From the NCBI GenBank assembly GCA_039819065.1, contig JBCBSS010000107.1, positions 1 through 27,505 on the forward strand: a stretch of 27,505 nt of DNA, written 5' to 3'. Positions 14,326 through 23,226 of this stretch are shown here, one piece after another. Source of the stretch: JBCBSS01 sp039819065 (GTDB lineage: Bacteria > Bacteroidota > Bacteroidia > Cytophagales > Cyclobacteriaceae). The position numbers and the translations under genes are program-made. The notes under the pieces are model-generated. The model was given only the letters and a program-made list of their open reading frames with translations, ran no database searches and was not told where the DNA came from. Position 1 is the first letter of the stretch. Every line of letters starts with the position of its first letter.

Positions 14326-15396
14326 CTAGTAGGGATTTAACTTCTTCTTGTTTTTCTTTTTGTATTTGATCAGGCGGGGGTTGTTTTGGCCATAATGAGG
14401 GTTCTGCCATTTGTAAATTGGATGTACGCGGCTTCTGAATTCTACCGCTCCTTTTTTCTTATATACGTGGACATGATTGATTTGCGTACGGCAGCCATCA
14501 ACAGGGCAGCGCGGAAGCTCTGGGAACCGGTATCTGAAACCGACATTGACAAACAGTGCCGGAAGCCTATGTCTTATCTCGGGTGCATCTCCAGCAGCCA
14601 GGAGCCGGTAGCCTTTAAATTCTATAGAAGGCCTAACAAACACCCGCAGGTACTCTGACAGGTCTTTCTCTCCTGATACACCTATATTCAAATAGATACT
14701 TTTTTGGATATCGTTATTGTTGAAGTCTGAGCCAAGTTTCCAAAACCCTAATTGTACGTCGGCGCTGGCTGTGTACTCTTCAAATCGGTAGAATGTCACT
14801 CCCATCATGGCAAAGTAACGCGTGAAGCTGGATACACCAGTGGGTGGATCAAAATCATTGATACTACCCCTAAGTGTTTTAGGCCGAGCGCGCATATTAC
14901 CTATGAAATGAAATTCTTTAATGATGCCTAGGCCAAAGCGGTATTTGTCCCATTCATAGTGTATTGAGGCTTTGAAGGGTATACTTAATCCCGCTCCTCT
15001 GAAACCCAAACCTTCTGTTGTATCAGAGGCAACACTGAGGCCGTTTCCGCTGATACCCAAACTATCGGTTTCAAAGCGGTTGAACCAGTTCGTAAAAGTG
15101 GTATTGGTTCCTAGAGGAAACACGCGTGGCGGTAGACCCGCTTCCTGCTGAGGCTGAAATATGCCATAACCGTCCAGTTTATGAGAATAGAAGGTCCTAC
15201 CATAACCTGTTGAAAAACTAAAATTGAACTTGCTCCAGAATGTACGGATAACATTTTTCTTTGGCTTGAGGTAATAGCCCTGATATTCTTCACCCTTTTT
15301 TGGCGAGTCTTGGGCCATTAGTGGAGCCGAGATGATGATGAGACATAAAAATATTCCTGCAGCTCTGATTCCTGTACGTAAAAAAATGTGACTCAT
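14326..15396 (-). CDS. Outer-membrane beta-barrel-like protein
   Basis: The 356-residue protein starts with a signal peptide (hydrophobic core AAGIFLCLIIISAPL, likely cut after AMAQ near residue 29). It continues with alternating aromatic and polar strands such as KFNFSFSTGYGRTFY, ASIHYEWDKYRFGLGIIKEF, ADVQLGFWKLGSDF and ALFVNVGFRYRF, typical of a Bacteroidota outer-membrane barrel. After the last strand is a periplasmic-type extension with CPVDGC (Cys297 and Cys302) and a strongly basic Lys-rich C-terminus (KYKKKNKKK), unusual after a barrel. It lies 51 bases downstream of the 204-aa gene and may be in one operon with it and the ABC transporter. No specific function is recognised. Confidence 0.75.
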   Translation of the reverse strand: MSHIFLRTGIRAAGIFLCLIIISAPLMAQDSPKKGEEYQGYYLKPKKNVIRTFWSKFNFSFSTGYGRTFYSHKLDGYGIFQPQQEAGLPPRVFPLGTNTTFTNWFNRFETDSLGISGNGLSVASDTTEGLGFRGAGLSIPFKASIHYEWDKYRFGLGIIKEFHFIGNMRARPKTLRGSINDFDPPTGVSSFTRYFAMMGVTFYRFEEYTASADVQLGFWKLGSDFNNNDIQKSIYLNIGVSGEKDLSEYLRVFVRPSIEFKGYRLLAAGDAPEIRHRLPALFVNVGFRYRFPELPRCPVDGCRTQINHVHVYKKKGAVEFRSRVHPIYKWQNPHYGQNNPRLIKYKKKNKKKLNPY

Positions 15397-15447
15397 TACA
15401 ACGTTAAACAGGCAAATATAGTAAAATATTGTAGGTCTTTCCTTTAA

Positions 15448-16062
15448 TTATCGAACGTTGAAAGTCCTGCAGAATGACCTGAATACCGGTATTTTCTCAA
15501 TGCCTAGCTTTCTGCCTATATCGTGTATTTTCTCGAATTCTACTTTTGATATACTGCGTGAATCGACTATTTCAGCCTCTTCGTGCAAGAAGAAAGAAGA
15601 TAAAAACCGTACGAATATATAGGGCGTACCCATAAGGTCTTTGGCAAAGCTCTCCACTGGGTCTTGATCCATGTTATGGTCTGATTCAACCGAGTTATCT
15701 TTGACATCAAATGTCTCGTCCATACAGATGCGGATAGTTTTCAAGAAGGTTTCTTCCCACTGATCGAAGTTTTTGATGAGATAAGTCATAGCATGAGCAA
15801 CGGGATCTTGTTTGAGGAAATACCCCCCTTTTGACATCTTACGAGCCATTTTGTTCAGTGCCATCTCTTCAAAAAGGCTTACACTGCCATTGGATAATGC
15901 CACGCCAACAGGTGGGGTCATCATTATCAAGGATAAAAAATCGTGATCGCTTATTTCCAAAAGTTGGGCTTCTGCCTTTATAAAAGCTTCTTTGACTTCT
16001 AATACCGAGGCCTTGATGTTAGGTATCTCTACAAGGGTGGCGACTTCGTATTCGGTAAACAT
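15448..16062 (-). CDS. Protein of unknown function (204 aa)
   Basis: The frame has good coding character and a clean ATG, but I do not recognise a family. The protein appears cytoplasmic and mostly helical, with no signal peptide or transmembrane segment. It has a central MARKMSKGGYF stretch, an acidic low-complexity patch (about 121-135, DVKDNSVESDHNMDQDP), and the aromatic segment GTPYIFVRFLSSFFLHEEAE. It lies between the ABC half-transporter (225 bases upstream) and the barrel-like protein (51 bases downstream), all on the minus strand, which suggests an envelope-related role but proves none. Confidence 0.65.
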   Translation of the reverse strand: MFTEYEVATLVEIPNIKASVLEVKEAFIKAEAQLLEISDHDFLSLIMMTPPVGVALSNGSVSLFEEMALNKMARKMSKGGYFLKQDPVAHAMTYLIKNFDQWEETFLKTIRICMDETFDVKDNSVESDHNMDQDPVESFAKDLMGTPYIFVRFLSSFFLHEEAEIVDSRSISKVEFEKIHDIGRKLGIEKIPVFRSFCRTFNVR

Positions 16063-16287
16063 AAATGACTGCGTTAGAATTTGTCAGGTTGAAATAACCT
16101 AAATATAGTAAATTGTACTCTATGCTCTCTACTCTAAAAGCAGAAAAAACAGGTTTTGTTTACTGGATTTTTTCGAAACTAAAAGTTTAAATAAGTGATT
16201 TTAAAAGCCTATCAATCAGTTATTTATATAATTGATTTATAATCAAGGCTTTAGAATGAGTTTATGAGAACTGCCTTTAGAAATGAG

Positions 16288-19200
16288 TCAGATCAACTTG
16301 GCCCTTCTTGGTCGGCGACGCCTTCCTCCAAAGGCGATCATGATCTTTTTAAGCACATCAAAATACAAAGTGATAGCCAGCAGAAGGGCCATTAGCCAAA
16401 TGATCATTACATTGAAATAAAGTGTATTTATCTCCAACCCTAAGAACGGTTTACTCGGTGAGAAAAACTTGGTTCTATAATCGAAGGCATGATTGGGCCG
16501 ATGAGCCGAAAAATAAGCGGGATATATTTTCTGAATCAAATGACCATCTGATTCTACAATACGCTGTGTAGTACTCGTGTTTTTGAGTAAAGTAGTGATG
16601 GCTTTGTTTTCATAACGCTGTTTCTTGGCTACGAAAGACGAATCCTTTTCGGGTGTACCGGTCAGTTGACCAATGATTTGGTCTCGCTGCTCTAAAGCAG
16701 CGTTATATTCGTTGACATAATAAGACCTTAATTGCTTCAAGAAAACATCTGCTGCTCGGTAGGCCGTCGTGTCGAACCTCTGCAAATCCAGCCTTTCGTG
16801 GTGTTTGAAATGTTCATGACCTACAATGTCCATTTCAAGGGCCAACTCATGTTTGAGTAAGTCAAGTGCTGCTTCGATTTTGGGAGCATCAGCGGTCAAC
16901 TTCCTGTTCATATGATTGTAAGCAAAAGCCAGCTTGGTTTCCAATGCTGGTATATAATAAGTTTTCTTATAATCAGCTTCCGCCGCTTTCTGATCAAAAT
17001 GATAAAATTGCTTGCTAAACTTGTTATCCCTGAATTGAGTTACCATCGCGGCTTCAAAAGCCCATCTTGAGGCCATTATATCTCCAATAAATGGTACACC
17101 TTCATCGTTGCTCACCGTTGGATTGAACTTATCAAAATTGATCACTACACCACTTAATAGCAATTGCGGAATCAATAGAATAGGAATAAGAATATAGATC
17201 GTAATGGCTGATTTGAAGGAAGCGGATATATTTAGACCTACTATATTGGCCAAACATGAGCAGGAGAATAGTATCATCCATAGAGAGAGCCACATTCCCT
17301 TGATTTCTAGTATGAAGTTGCCAATCAGCACGAAAGTCAGTGTCTGAATAGCTGATATACCAAACAGCACAAGGATCTTAGAAACCAAATAACTGCTGCG
17401 GCTGAGGTGGAGAAAGCGTTCCCGTTTGAGAATGAGACGGTCTTTGAATATCTCCTCTGCACTCACCATTAATCCCATAAACAGTGCTACAATCACACCC
17501 ATCAGGAAGTATACCGGGATATTATCGTTATTGTAGAATGAATAACTAGGGTGATCGACACCGTTAACCGAATAGTATCGCACCAAAAATGCCATGAAAA
17601 GCGCGAGTAATGGCGCTTCCAACAAGTTAATGATCAGGTATTGCTTATTGGTTATTTTACTCAATACATCCCTGGTTATAAACACATTGAGTTGCTTGAT
17701 CCAGTTAGGTATTTTTTGAGTGGTTTTTATCTTTTCAGAACTGTGCTGAATCTTAGGCAGCTTTATTTTCTCCCTGAAGTATTGATACCACTGTCCTGGC
17801 GATACTTTCCTGGTATCGGTAAGCCGACCATATTCGTTTACAATCCTGGTCTCTATGATATCAAAAACCTGTTCCACGTTGACATTGCCACATTCAGGAC
17901 AGGCACCTTGGGTCTTATTTACTGCATCGATGATCTCACGGAAATAGGTCACTGATTCTACCGGATTGCCATAATAGATCTGGAAACCTCCTAAATCAAG
18001 GATGAGCAGTGTATCGAACATTTTAAATATGTCCGACGATGGTTGGTGAATTACCACGAAAACCATTTTACCGCGCTTGGATAGCTCTTTGAGCAAATCC
18101 ATGATATTCTCAGAATCACGTGAGGAAAGACCAGATGTAGGCTCATCAACGAAAAGCACGGTGGGCTCTCGCAGTAGTTCCAGCCCAATATTCAGGCGCT
18201 TACGTTGTCCACCACTGATGGTCTTGTCCATAGGTGATCCAACCCGTAAGTTCTTAATCTCGAATAACCCTAAATTTCTGAGGATCTTATCCACGAGACG
18301 TACCAACGATTCGTGACTATAATTGCCAAAGCAAAGCTTGGCAGCGTAGTATAAGTTCTGAGCTACGGTCAGTTCTTCGATCAAAAAGTCATCCTGAGGA
18401 ACGTAACCGATGATACCTTCAACGCGGTTTGGTTCGTCGTGAATATTGATGCCATTGATGATCACCCGCCCGCTAGAGGGCTTCTCATTACCATTCAATA
18501 CGTTGAGCAAAGTGGATTTACCAGAGCCACTGGCTCCCATCAATCCGATTAGCTTCCCTCCCTCTTCTGCGATGCAGACATTCTGCAATGCCGCTCTACC
18601 GCTCTTGAAGTGATAGAAAATTCTCTCCGCCTGAAATGTGATCTTGGCTTCAGCTTCTTTGCTGTAGAATTTACTGACTATATCACTGTAATAGACGGGT
18701 TGTATCTTATTACCTCTGATGGTACTGCCTGGTGGAAAAGTGGCGATCTTGCGACTCTTCAGCGCAATACCATTCAGATTGATAGCGGATATACCCAGGT
18801 ATTTGATGAAGTAGGTCTCGATATCCGCAAGGCGAAGAATAGCGATAAAACCGGTGAGGTTCTTGGCAGCCATCCAGTTGCCTTTCTCAGGATAAGTACC
18901 AGTACCGTCATCTATGATCAAGACATGTTCCGAGGCCAAAGACTCAGGTTCTTGATCGACTACAAAGCTGGATATGCGATTGACATCATCTTGAGTCACT
19001 TTCAGGGCTTCACCGATGTAGAAGATCAGATTGGATTGTCTTTCTGAGACCGCTCCGTCTACATAGACCAATTCTACTATCTTCAAAATGAGTACTACCT
19101 TCTGCTGCTTGGTAAGGCTGGTATTCATCTGCTTGGTGATCTTGATGATTTTAGCCCAATCACCCACAAAAACCAATGTTTCTTCATCAACATTGTCAAT

Positions 19201-19392
19201 GAGCCCATCATTCTGTTCAGCCTCCTCTTCACAGCAGAACTGCTCGAACAGGTTCAAGTAATAATTGATGGATTCCTGGTTGAGATGTACCGATAAGAAC
19301 TCGTGGATTTTGGCCCTTTCTTCGTCTGTGATTCGTTCTCTTGCTACAATAGCAAATAATTGGATAATGGCCTTTAACAGTTCTTCACTCAT
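16288..19392 (-). CDS. ABC half-transporter (ABCG-like ATPase-permease fusion) with TerB-like N-terminal domain
   Basis: The 1034-residue protein has three parts. Residues 1-150 form a helical TerB-like region (EELLKAIIQLFAIVARERIT, KIVELVYVDGAVSERQSNLIF). A beta-rich linker follows (about 155-250). The ATPase domain has Walker A GASGSGKST at 286-294, signature SGGQRKR at 393-399, Walker B LFVDE ending at E417 and an H-loop HQPSSD. An ABC2-type membrane domain then follows (about 560-1015), with a long extracytoplasmic insert of about 200 residues before the last TM helix (MIIWLMALLLAITLYF). A single CPEC motif (498-501) joins the two domains. Fused NBD-TMD order with a reductase-like coupling helix is ABCG-type. 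The substrate is unknown. The promoter should lie in 19393-19450. Confidence 0.88.
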   Translation of the reverse strand: MSEELLKAIIQLFAIVARERITDEERAKIHEFLSVHLNQESINYYLNLFEQFCCEEEAEQNDGLIDNVDEETLVFVGDWAKIIKITKQMNTSLTKQQKVVLILKIVELVYVDGAVSERQSNLIFYIGEALKVTQDDVNRISSFVVDQEPESLASEHVLIIDDGTGTYPEKGNWMAAKNLTGFIAILRLADIETYFIKYLGISAINLNGIALKSRKIATFPPGSTIRGNKIQPVYYSDIVSKFYSKEAEAKITFQAERIFYHFKSGRAALQNVCIAEEGGKLIGLMGASGSGKSTLLNVLNGNEKPSSGRVIINGINIHDEPNRVEGIIGYVPQDDFLIEELTVAQNLYYAAKLCFGNYSHESLVRLVDKILRNLGLFEIKNLRVGSPMDKTISGGQRKRLNIGLELLREPTVLFVDEPTSGLSSRDSENIMDLLKELSKRGKMVFVVIHQPSSDIFKMFDTLLILDLGGFQIYYGNPVESVTYFREIIDAVNKTQGACPECGNVNVEQVFDIIETRIVNEYGRLTDTRKVSPGQWYQYFREKIKLPKIQHSSEKIKTTQKIPNWIKQLNVFITRDVLSKITNKQYLIINLLEAPLLALFMAFLVRYYSVNGVDHPSYSFYNNDNIPVYFLMGVIVALFMGLMVSAEEIFKDRLILKRERFLHLSRSSYLVSKILVLFGISAIQTLTFVLIGNFILEIKGMWLSLWMILFSCSCLANIVGLNISASFKSAITIYILIPILLIPQLLLSGVVINFDKFNPTVSNDEGVPFIGDIMASRWAFEAAMVTQFRDNKFSKQFYHFDQKAAEADYKKTYYIPALETKLAFAYNHMNRKLTADAPKIEAALDLLKHELALEMDIVGHEHFKHHERLDLQRFDTTAYRAADVFLKQLRSYYVNEYNAALEQRDQIIGQLTGTPEKDSSFVAKKQRYENKAITTLLKNTSTTQRIVESDGHLIQKIYPAYFSAHRPNHAFDYRTKFFSPSKPFLGLEINTLYFNVMIIWLMALLLAITLYFDVLKKIMIAFGGRRRRPRRAKLI

Positions 19393-19688
19393 GTTGCTCC
19401 TATATCATCCAGTGATGATTAACGAATCTAAAATAAGACTTTTTGCAATAAAATGGCTGACGATAAAATATTTCTTGCGATCCCCTATACTACGTGAGCA
19501 AAATCTGCGTTCGGGACGCATTTAGTCTTGTTATAAAGTTTTTGGTGTATAGCACATCATACATTGCCTGTTTACAAGAAGAATTAGTACGGATTAGATA
19601 TGAGACAAAGACTTTAAATTGGATCGGTTATTTCGAAGTATGAGAAATCTTACTGGCTTCAAAGAAATGAATAGAAGCAATTTGAAAC

Positions 19689-19774
19689 ACATAGATGTAT
19701 GAAAATCTGGCTTTGTCCCCAGCTGGCGAGGGTTAGGGGGTGGATTTAAACAGACATAAGAAATAAGACGAAAG
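19689..19774 (+). repeat. Dispersed direct repeat, copy 1
   Basis: The 86-base stretch from ACATAGATGTATGAAAATC to AAGACGAAAG matches 20144-20227 closely. It includes the G-rich core CTGGCTTTGTCCCC...GGGGGTGGATTT, in which CCCC and GGGG arms can pair. The match is interrupted by a few substitutions and short indels. No reading frame is associated. Confidence 0.85.
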
Positions 19775-20143
19775 AACCATATATCCTTGAACTCTGGTGT
19801 CAGTGGCCGGACAGGCAGTGACGAAGGAACAAAGCAATCCAGTCGCTATTAGCATTTGGAAGTTAGAAGATGGAAACAAATAGAAATACTTAGAAGCACA
19901 TAGAACTAAACAGATCTATGGGCATCTAGCGTCATTCCCTTGCGGACTTGCGTAGCTTGTGAGACTTGGGAATCTTGTTAAACATAAGCGTTGAGATATT
20001 AGATACCATGCTCTGTCCTTCTGTATAGCAATCTGACATAGGTTAAGCAGCACATGAGTTGAAATCCATATCATCAATTGATTATACACAACAAAAGAAA
20101 GGCACGAAAGTAACTTTCGCGCCAGAGCAGAGCAACTAGAAAA

Positions 20144-20227
20144 ACATAGACGTATGAAAATCTGGCTTTGTCCCCGCTGGCGGGGGTTGGGGGTGGATTT
20201 AGGCAGACATAAGACAAAAGACGAAAG
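20144..20227 (+). repeat. Dispersed direct repeat, copy 2
   Basis: Second copy of the element at 19689-19774, about 455 bases away in the same orientation. Its core hairpin (CCCCGCTGGCGGGG) is more perfect than in copy 1. It lies just upstream, on the plus strand, of the 3' end of the aminopeptidase gene. Confidence 0.85.
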
Positions 20228-20323
20228 ACTGAAGCTGTTATACCATCCTGATTTATTGGGAAAAGCGATCTTAAGGATAACCTAGAGATGCCCCGAATTC
20301 AATCAACCTGATGGCATACTTAC

Positions 20324-22951
20324 TCAGCTTGCTTTGCTTTTCTTGATGATTTTTTCGGCTCTAAAGAGTAGATCACTGGATTGCAGTATCTTGTTCTTTA
20401 GGTGCTTTGGATAGCGGTTATTACGATACAAGAACTGCCTGACAGCATCAGCCGCAGCTTCCGATTGGTGACCGCCCAGCGTGTTATCCAGCCATCTCTT
20501 AGGAAAGAATATATCGCCTGTGGTCTGGATTTCTTCCAGCATGTCCAGGCTGGCACCGATGTATTGAGCAGATTGCTCTGCTCGTAATGGATGATGTAAG
20601 TAGCGAAGGGCTTCGAGCACCCAAGGTTCGTGCTGTCTGTTAGCAACGTTTTTAAGCGATTCGAAAAAAGCGTCTCTATCTTCCTGACGGTGAGCGAGTG
20701 CCTTGATTACGAAGGCCATTCTGGCTTTTCTATCTGGGTTTTTGATGCGCTCAAGCTGGCTGTTGAGTATTTCCTGATACCCATCCACCTCTCTTACTGC
20801 TAACTCATAAGCCAATTGGGTATAGTCGCTTTCAGAAAGTGTGATGTCATCGATCTCCAGTTTTGATTCCCAAAGGTTTCTCAATACCTCTATGCCATTC
20901 TCGGTGATCGCTATTCGTCGAAACGTACGATAGAAGATGGTGCGTTTATTCTTGTCACTATCTCCCAGCATTTGGTTCAGTAGTACACTTTCTAGTTTGG
21001 GCGCCAATTGCAATCGATCTTCTGGCGACAAGAATTTCCAATACAAGGTGGATAGTCTGGAGGTTATATAGTCAAGGTTTAACGCCTCTTGCTCTTTTAA
21101 TAATGCTTCTATCATGGCATCGGCTAATGCAGCAGGCGCTAATTTCTCTTCCAACATACCTTCCCACATGTTAATCCAGAAAGACCCTCTTAGCAACGGA
21201 TCGTTTATTTGGTGTACGTTAGCTAAAAGATATGCTGTGCTCTTTTCCCTCATGCCAAAATACCCGTATCCAAACCCGTCGGAGTTGGGCATGATATAAT
21301 CAGGGTAAGATGTACCCACCATATCGTTTAAGTTGATGAACTGGTTCTTAAGGTCTACTTCATACTCCTTAATACTATCCTTAGCCGCTATTAAAACCTT
21401 AAACTTCTGAGGCCACACCTCTTTTCTACCACCTTCTGGGGCAAACTGGAAGAAACTCATGTTCGATATGGTACTGTCTTCTTTATCAAAGTTTACATTG
21501 TAGAATACATTAGGCCGCCCCGGTTCTTTTACCCAGACTCTACTCCACTCAGTCACATTCTGTTCTATATCTCGATCAATGATGCTAATCAACTCGTCCC
21601 AGCCGGCGTTGCCATAAGCATACTGTTTCAGGTACTCCTTAAGGTTATTTTGTAATTGCTCCTCTCCTACCAATTGCTCCAGATGGTTCATAATGACCGG
21701 AGATTTTTGGTAAATTATAGCACCATAAAGCGTACCTGCATTCTTCAGGTTATTCAACTCTTGTTGTATAGGATTAGCGCCCCTCGTACGATCAACTGTG
21801 TAGGCTCTTGGGTGATGCGCCATGAGGAACCTAAGGTCATGATTCAGTTCAGGAAAGTTAGGATTGACAATCTTGGCGGCCATAAAGTTGGCAAATACTT
21901 CCTTCAGCCAGACATCATTAAACCAAGTCATCGTGACAAGGTCCCCAAACCAAAGGTGAGCCGTTTCATGCGCTATCAAACTTGCCCTGGATAATTCTTG
22001 GTTTTGAGTAGCGGTTTCATCTAAAAACAAGCTAGAAGCTCTGTAAAGGATGGCCCCAGGGTGCTCCATTCCACCATATTGAAAGGAAGGAACCGCTACA
22101 AAATCGAATTTCGGAAATGGCATTTCTATCTCCGTGTAGTCTTCCAACCAATGCAATGCGCTAAAATGCAAATCGAAGATGGCCTTGACGTTGTTTTTGA
22201 CCTTCACGGAATCAGTTTCGCGATGGTACATGGTCATACTTCGACCGCGACGGGTTTCCGTAATGGTTTCAAACCTACCGGCTACAAAAGAAAACAGATA
22301 AGAGCTTATGGGAAGGGTTTCTTCGAATTCGTAGAATTGTTTGCCCTCTTTCACTTCTTGACTGGTCAAACTGCCATTGGCCACAGCATTCCAATCTTTC
22401 GGTGTGGTAAGACCCAGTTTGTAGATCGCTTTGATATCGGGTTGATCAAAACAAGGAAAAGCAGTAGATGCCCTGTCTGGTACGAAAAGCGTGTATAAGT
22501 ATTCTTTGTTGCGATTCAAGGAGTTTTCTCCTGCCGTAAAGTCAATACTAACTGTATTCTGATCAGCTTGCAATTGGTTTTTAGATATGATTATATGACC
22601 ATCTCTAAACTCAAAAGGCACTTCACTACCAGCTACGCTTACCTTTTTGACCATTTCCGTCTTTTCATTGAAATCAAGTATAAGGTCTTGAGCGCCGTTA
22701 GTGAAAGAAAACGCAACGTCCACTGTCGCCTCGATAGGTTGCTCCAAACGTGCAGGGATATCAAAATGCAGGGTATAGTTAACATCCTTGATATTCTTGA
22801 CCCTCAATTCAGCTAATGCTTTGGAAACACCTAATTCTACTTCCACAGACTGGTTCGATTGACAGGATGACAACCAAAACGTAATGACTGCCAAACAATA
22901 AATAAGAGCGCTTCTTTTATTTAATTGATTCTTATTCATGGACATAAACAT
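20324..22951 (-). CDS. M1-family zinc aminopeptidase, lipoprotein
   Basis: The 875-residue protein is a gluzincin of the PepN/leukotriene-A4-hydrolase family, which removes N-terminal residues from peptides. Zinc ligands are HETAH at 328-332 and Glu351 (HEXXH-18-E spacing exact). The substrate N-terminus-binding motif is GGMEHPG at 293-299, and a Tyr in AIIYQKSPVIM is likely the transition-state residue. The N-terminus has a signal sequence ending in LSSC (Cys30), a type II lipobox, so it is probably lipid-anchored in the periplasm or outer membrane. ATGs at 22951, 22945 and 22939 are all possible starts; the last gives MNKNQ, and no Shine-Dalgarno decides. It lacks N in the usual MEN motif (His instead). 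It is divergent from the lipoprotein gene at 23227. Confidence 0.93.
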   Translation of the reverse strand: MFMSMNKNQLNKRSALIYCLAVITFWLSSCQSNQSVEVELGVSKALAELRVKNIKDVNYTLHFDIPARLEQPIEATVDVAFSFTNGAQDLILDFNEKTEMVKKVSVAGSEVPFEFRDGHIIISKNQLQADQNTVSIDFTAGENSLNRNKEYLYTLFVPDRASTAFPCFDQPDIKAIYKLGLTTPKDWNAVANGSLTSQEVKEGKQFYEFEETLPISSYLFSFVAGRFETITETRRGRSMTMYHRETDSVKVKNNVKAIFDLHFSALHWLEDYTEIEMPFPKFDFVAVPSFQYGGMEHPGAILYRASSLFLDETATQNQELSRASLIAHETAHLWFGDLVTMTWFNDVWLKEVFANFMAAKIVNPNFPELNHDLRFLMAHHPRAYTVDRTRGANPIQQELNNLKNAGTLYGAIIYQKSPVIMNHLEQLVGEEQLQNNLKEYLKQYAYGNAGWDELISIIDRDIEQNVTEWSRVWVKEPGRPNVFYNVNFDKEDSTISNMSFFQFAPEGGRKEVWPQKFKVLIAAKDSIKEYEVDLKNQFINLNDMVGTSYPDYIMPNSDGFGYGYFGMREKSTAYLLANVHQINDPLLRGSFWINMWEGMLEEKLAPAALADAMIEALLKEQEALNLDYITSRLSTLYWKFLSPEDRLQLAPKLESVLLNQMLGDSDKNKRTIFYRTFRRIAITENGIEVLRNLWESKLEIDDITLSESDYTQLAYELAVREVDGYQEILNSQLERIKNPDRKARMAFVIKALAHRQEDRDAFFESLKNVANRQHEPWVLEALRYLHHPLRAEQSAQYIGASLDMLEEIQTTGDIFFPKRWLDNTLGGHQSEAAADAVRQFLYRNNRYPKHLKNKILQSSDLLFRAEKIIKKSKAS

Positions 22952-23173
22952 AAGAAATAATAGCAGTAATGTGCATAAACTTTATGTCAGGTGGCGATTG
23001 AATTCTACAAAGGAAATGACGCCGATCTATGTCGCTGATACCAATTTAGCAATGATGGAGACAATTGATGACTTTATGACCTTCTGTCTGCTGTTGTCAT
23101 CAATGGTTGGTTACTTTTACAGCAAAACATGATAACATCATAAAAATCTCATTGTTACTTTGATGCCTAACGT

Positions 23174-23193
23174 GCAGATTTTCATTAATCTGC
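23174..23193 (+). other. Short hairpin in the leader of the lipoprotein gene
   Basis: GCAGATT and AATCTGC are perfect 7-bp arms around a 6-base loop, 33 bases before the ATG at 23227. It could be a 5'-UTR structure or an operator; there is no further evidence. Confidence 0.3.
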
Positions 23194-23226
23194 CCAGGAA
23201 TCGATACCAAAACTAAATTCACACAC

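Larger units (their letters stand above)
19393..20323. other. 931-bp intergenic region rich in dispersed repeats, no gene
   Basis: No frame here has coding character. The region carries the ABC-transporter promoter at its left and the 3' flank of the aminopeptidase gene at its right. In between are an 85-bp direct repeat (19689-19774 and 20144-20227, listed separately), an AAATAGAAAT-like low-complexity patch (19865-19915), and REP-like hairpin elements around 19805-19840 and 19929-19977. The last reads GCGTCATTCCC...GGGAATCTTG and resembles common bacterial REP sequences. Confidence 0.6.

Noticed and set aside
14172..14369. 65-residue plus-strand open frame across the gyrA promoter region
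   Set aside because: It overlaps gyrA and the outer-membrane protein gene antisense and has no independent support.
22938..23132. 64-residue plus-strand open frame between the divergent aminopeptidase and lipoprotein genes
   Set aside because: It overlaps the aminopeptidase start region and the expected divergent promoters and lacks coding character.
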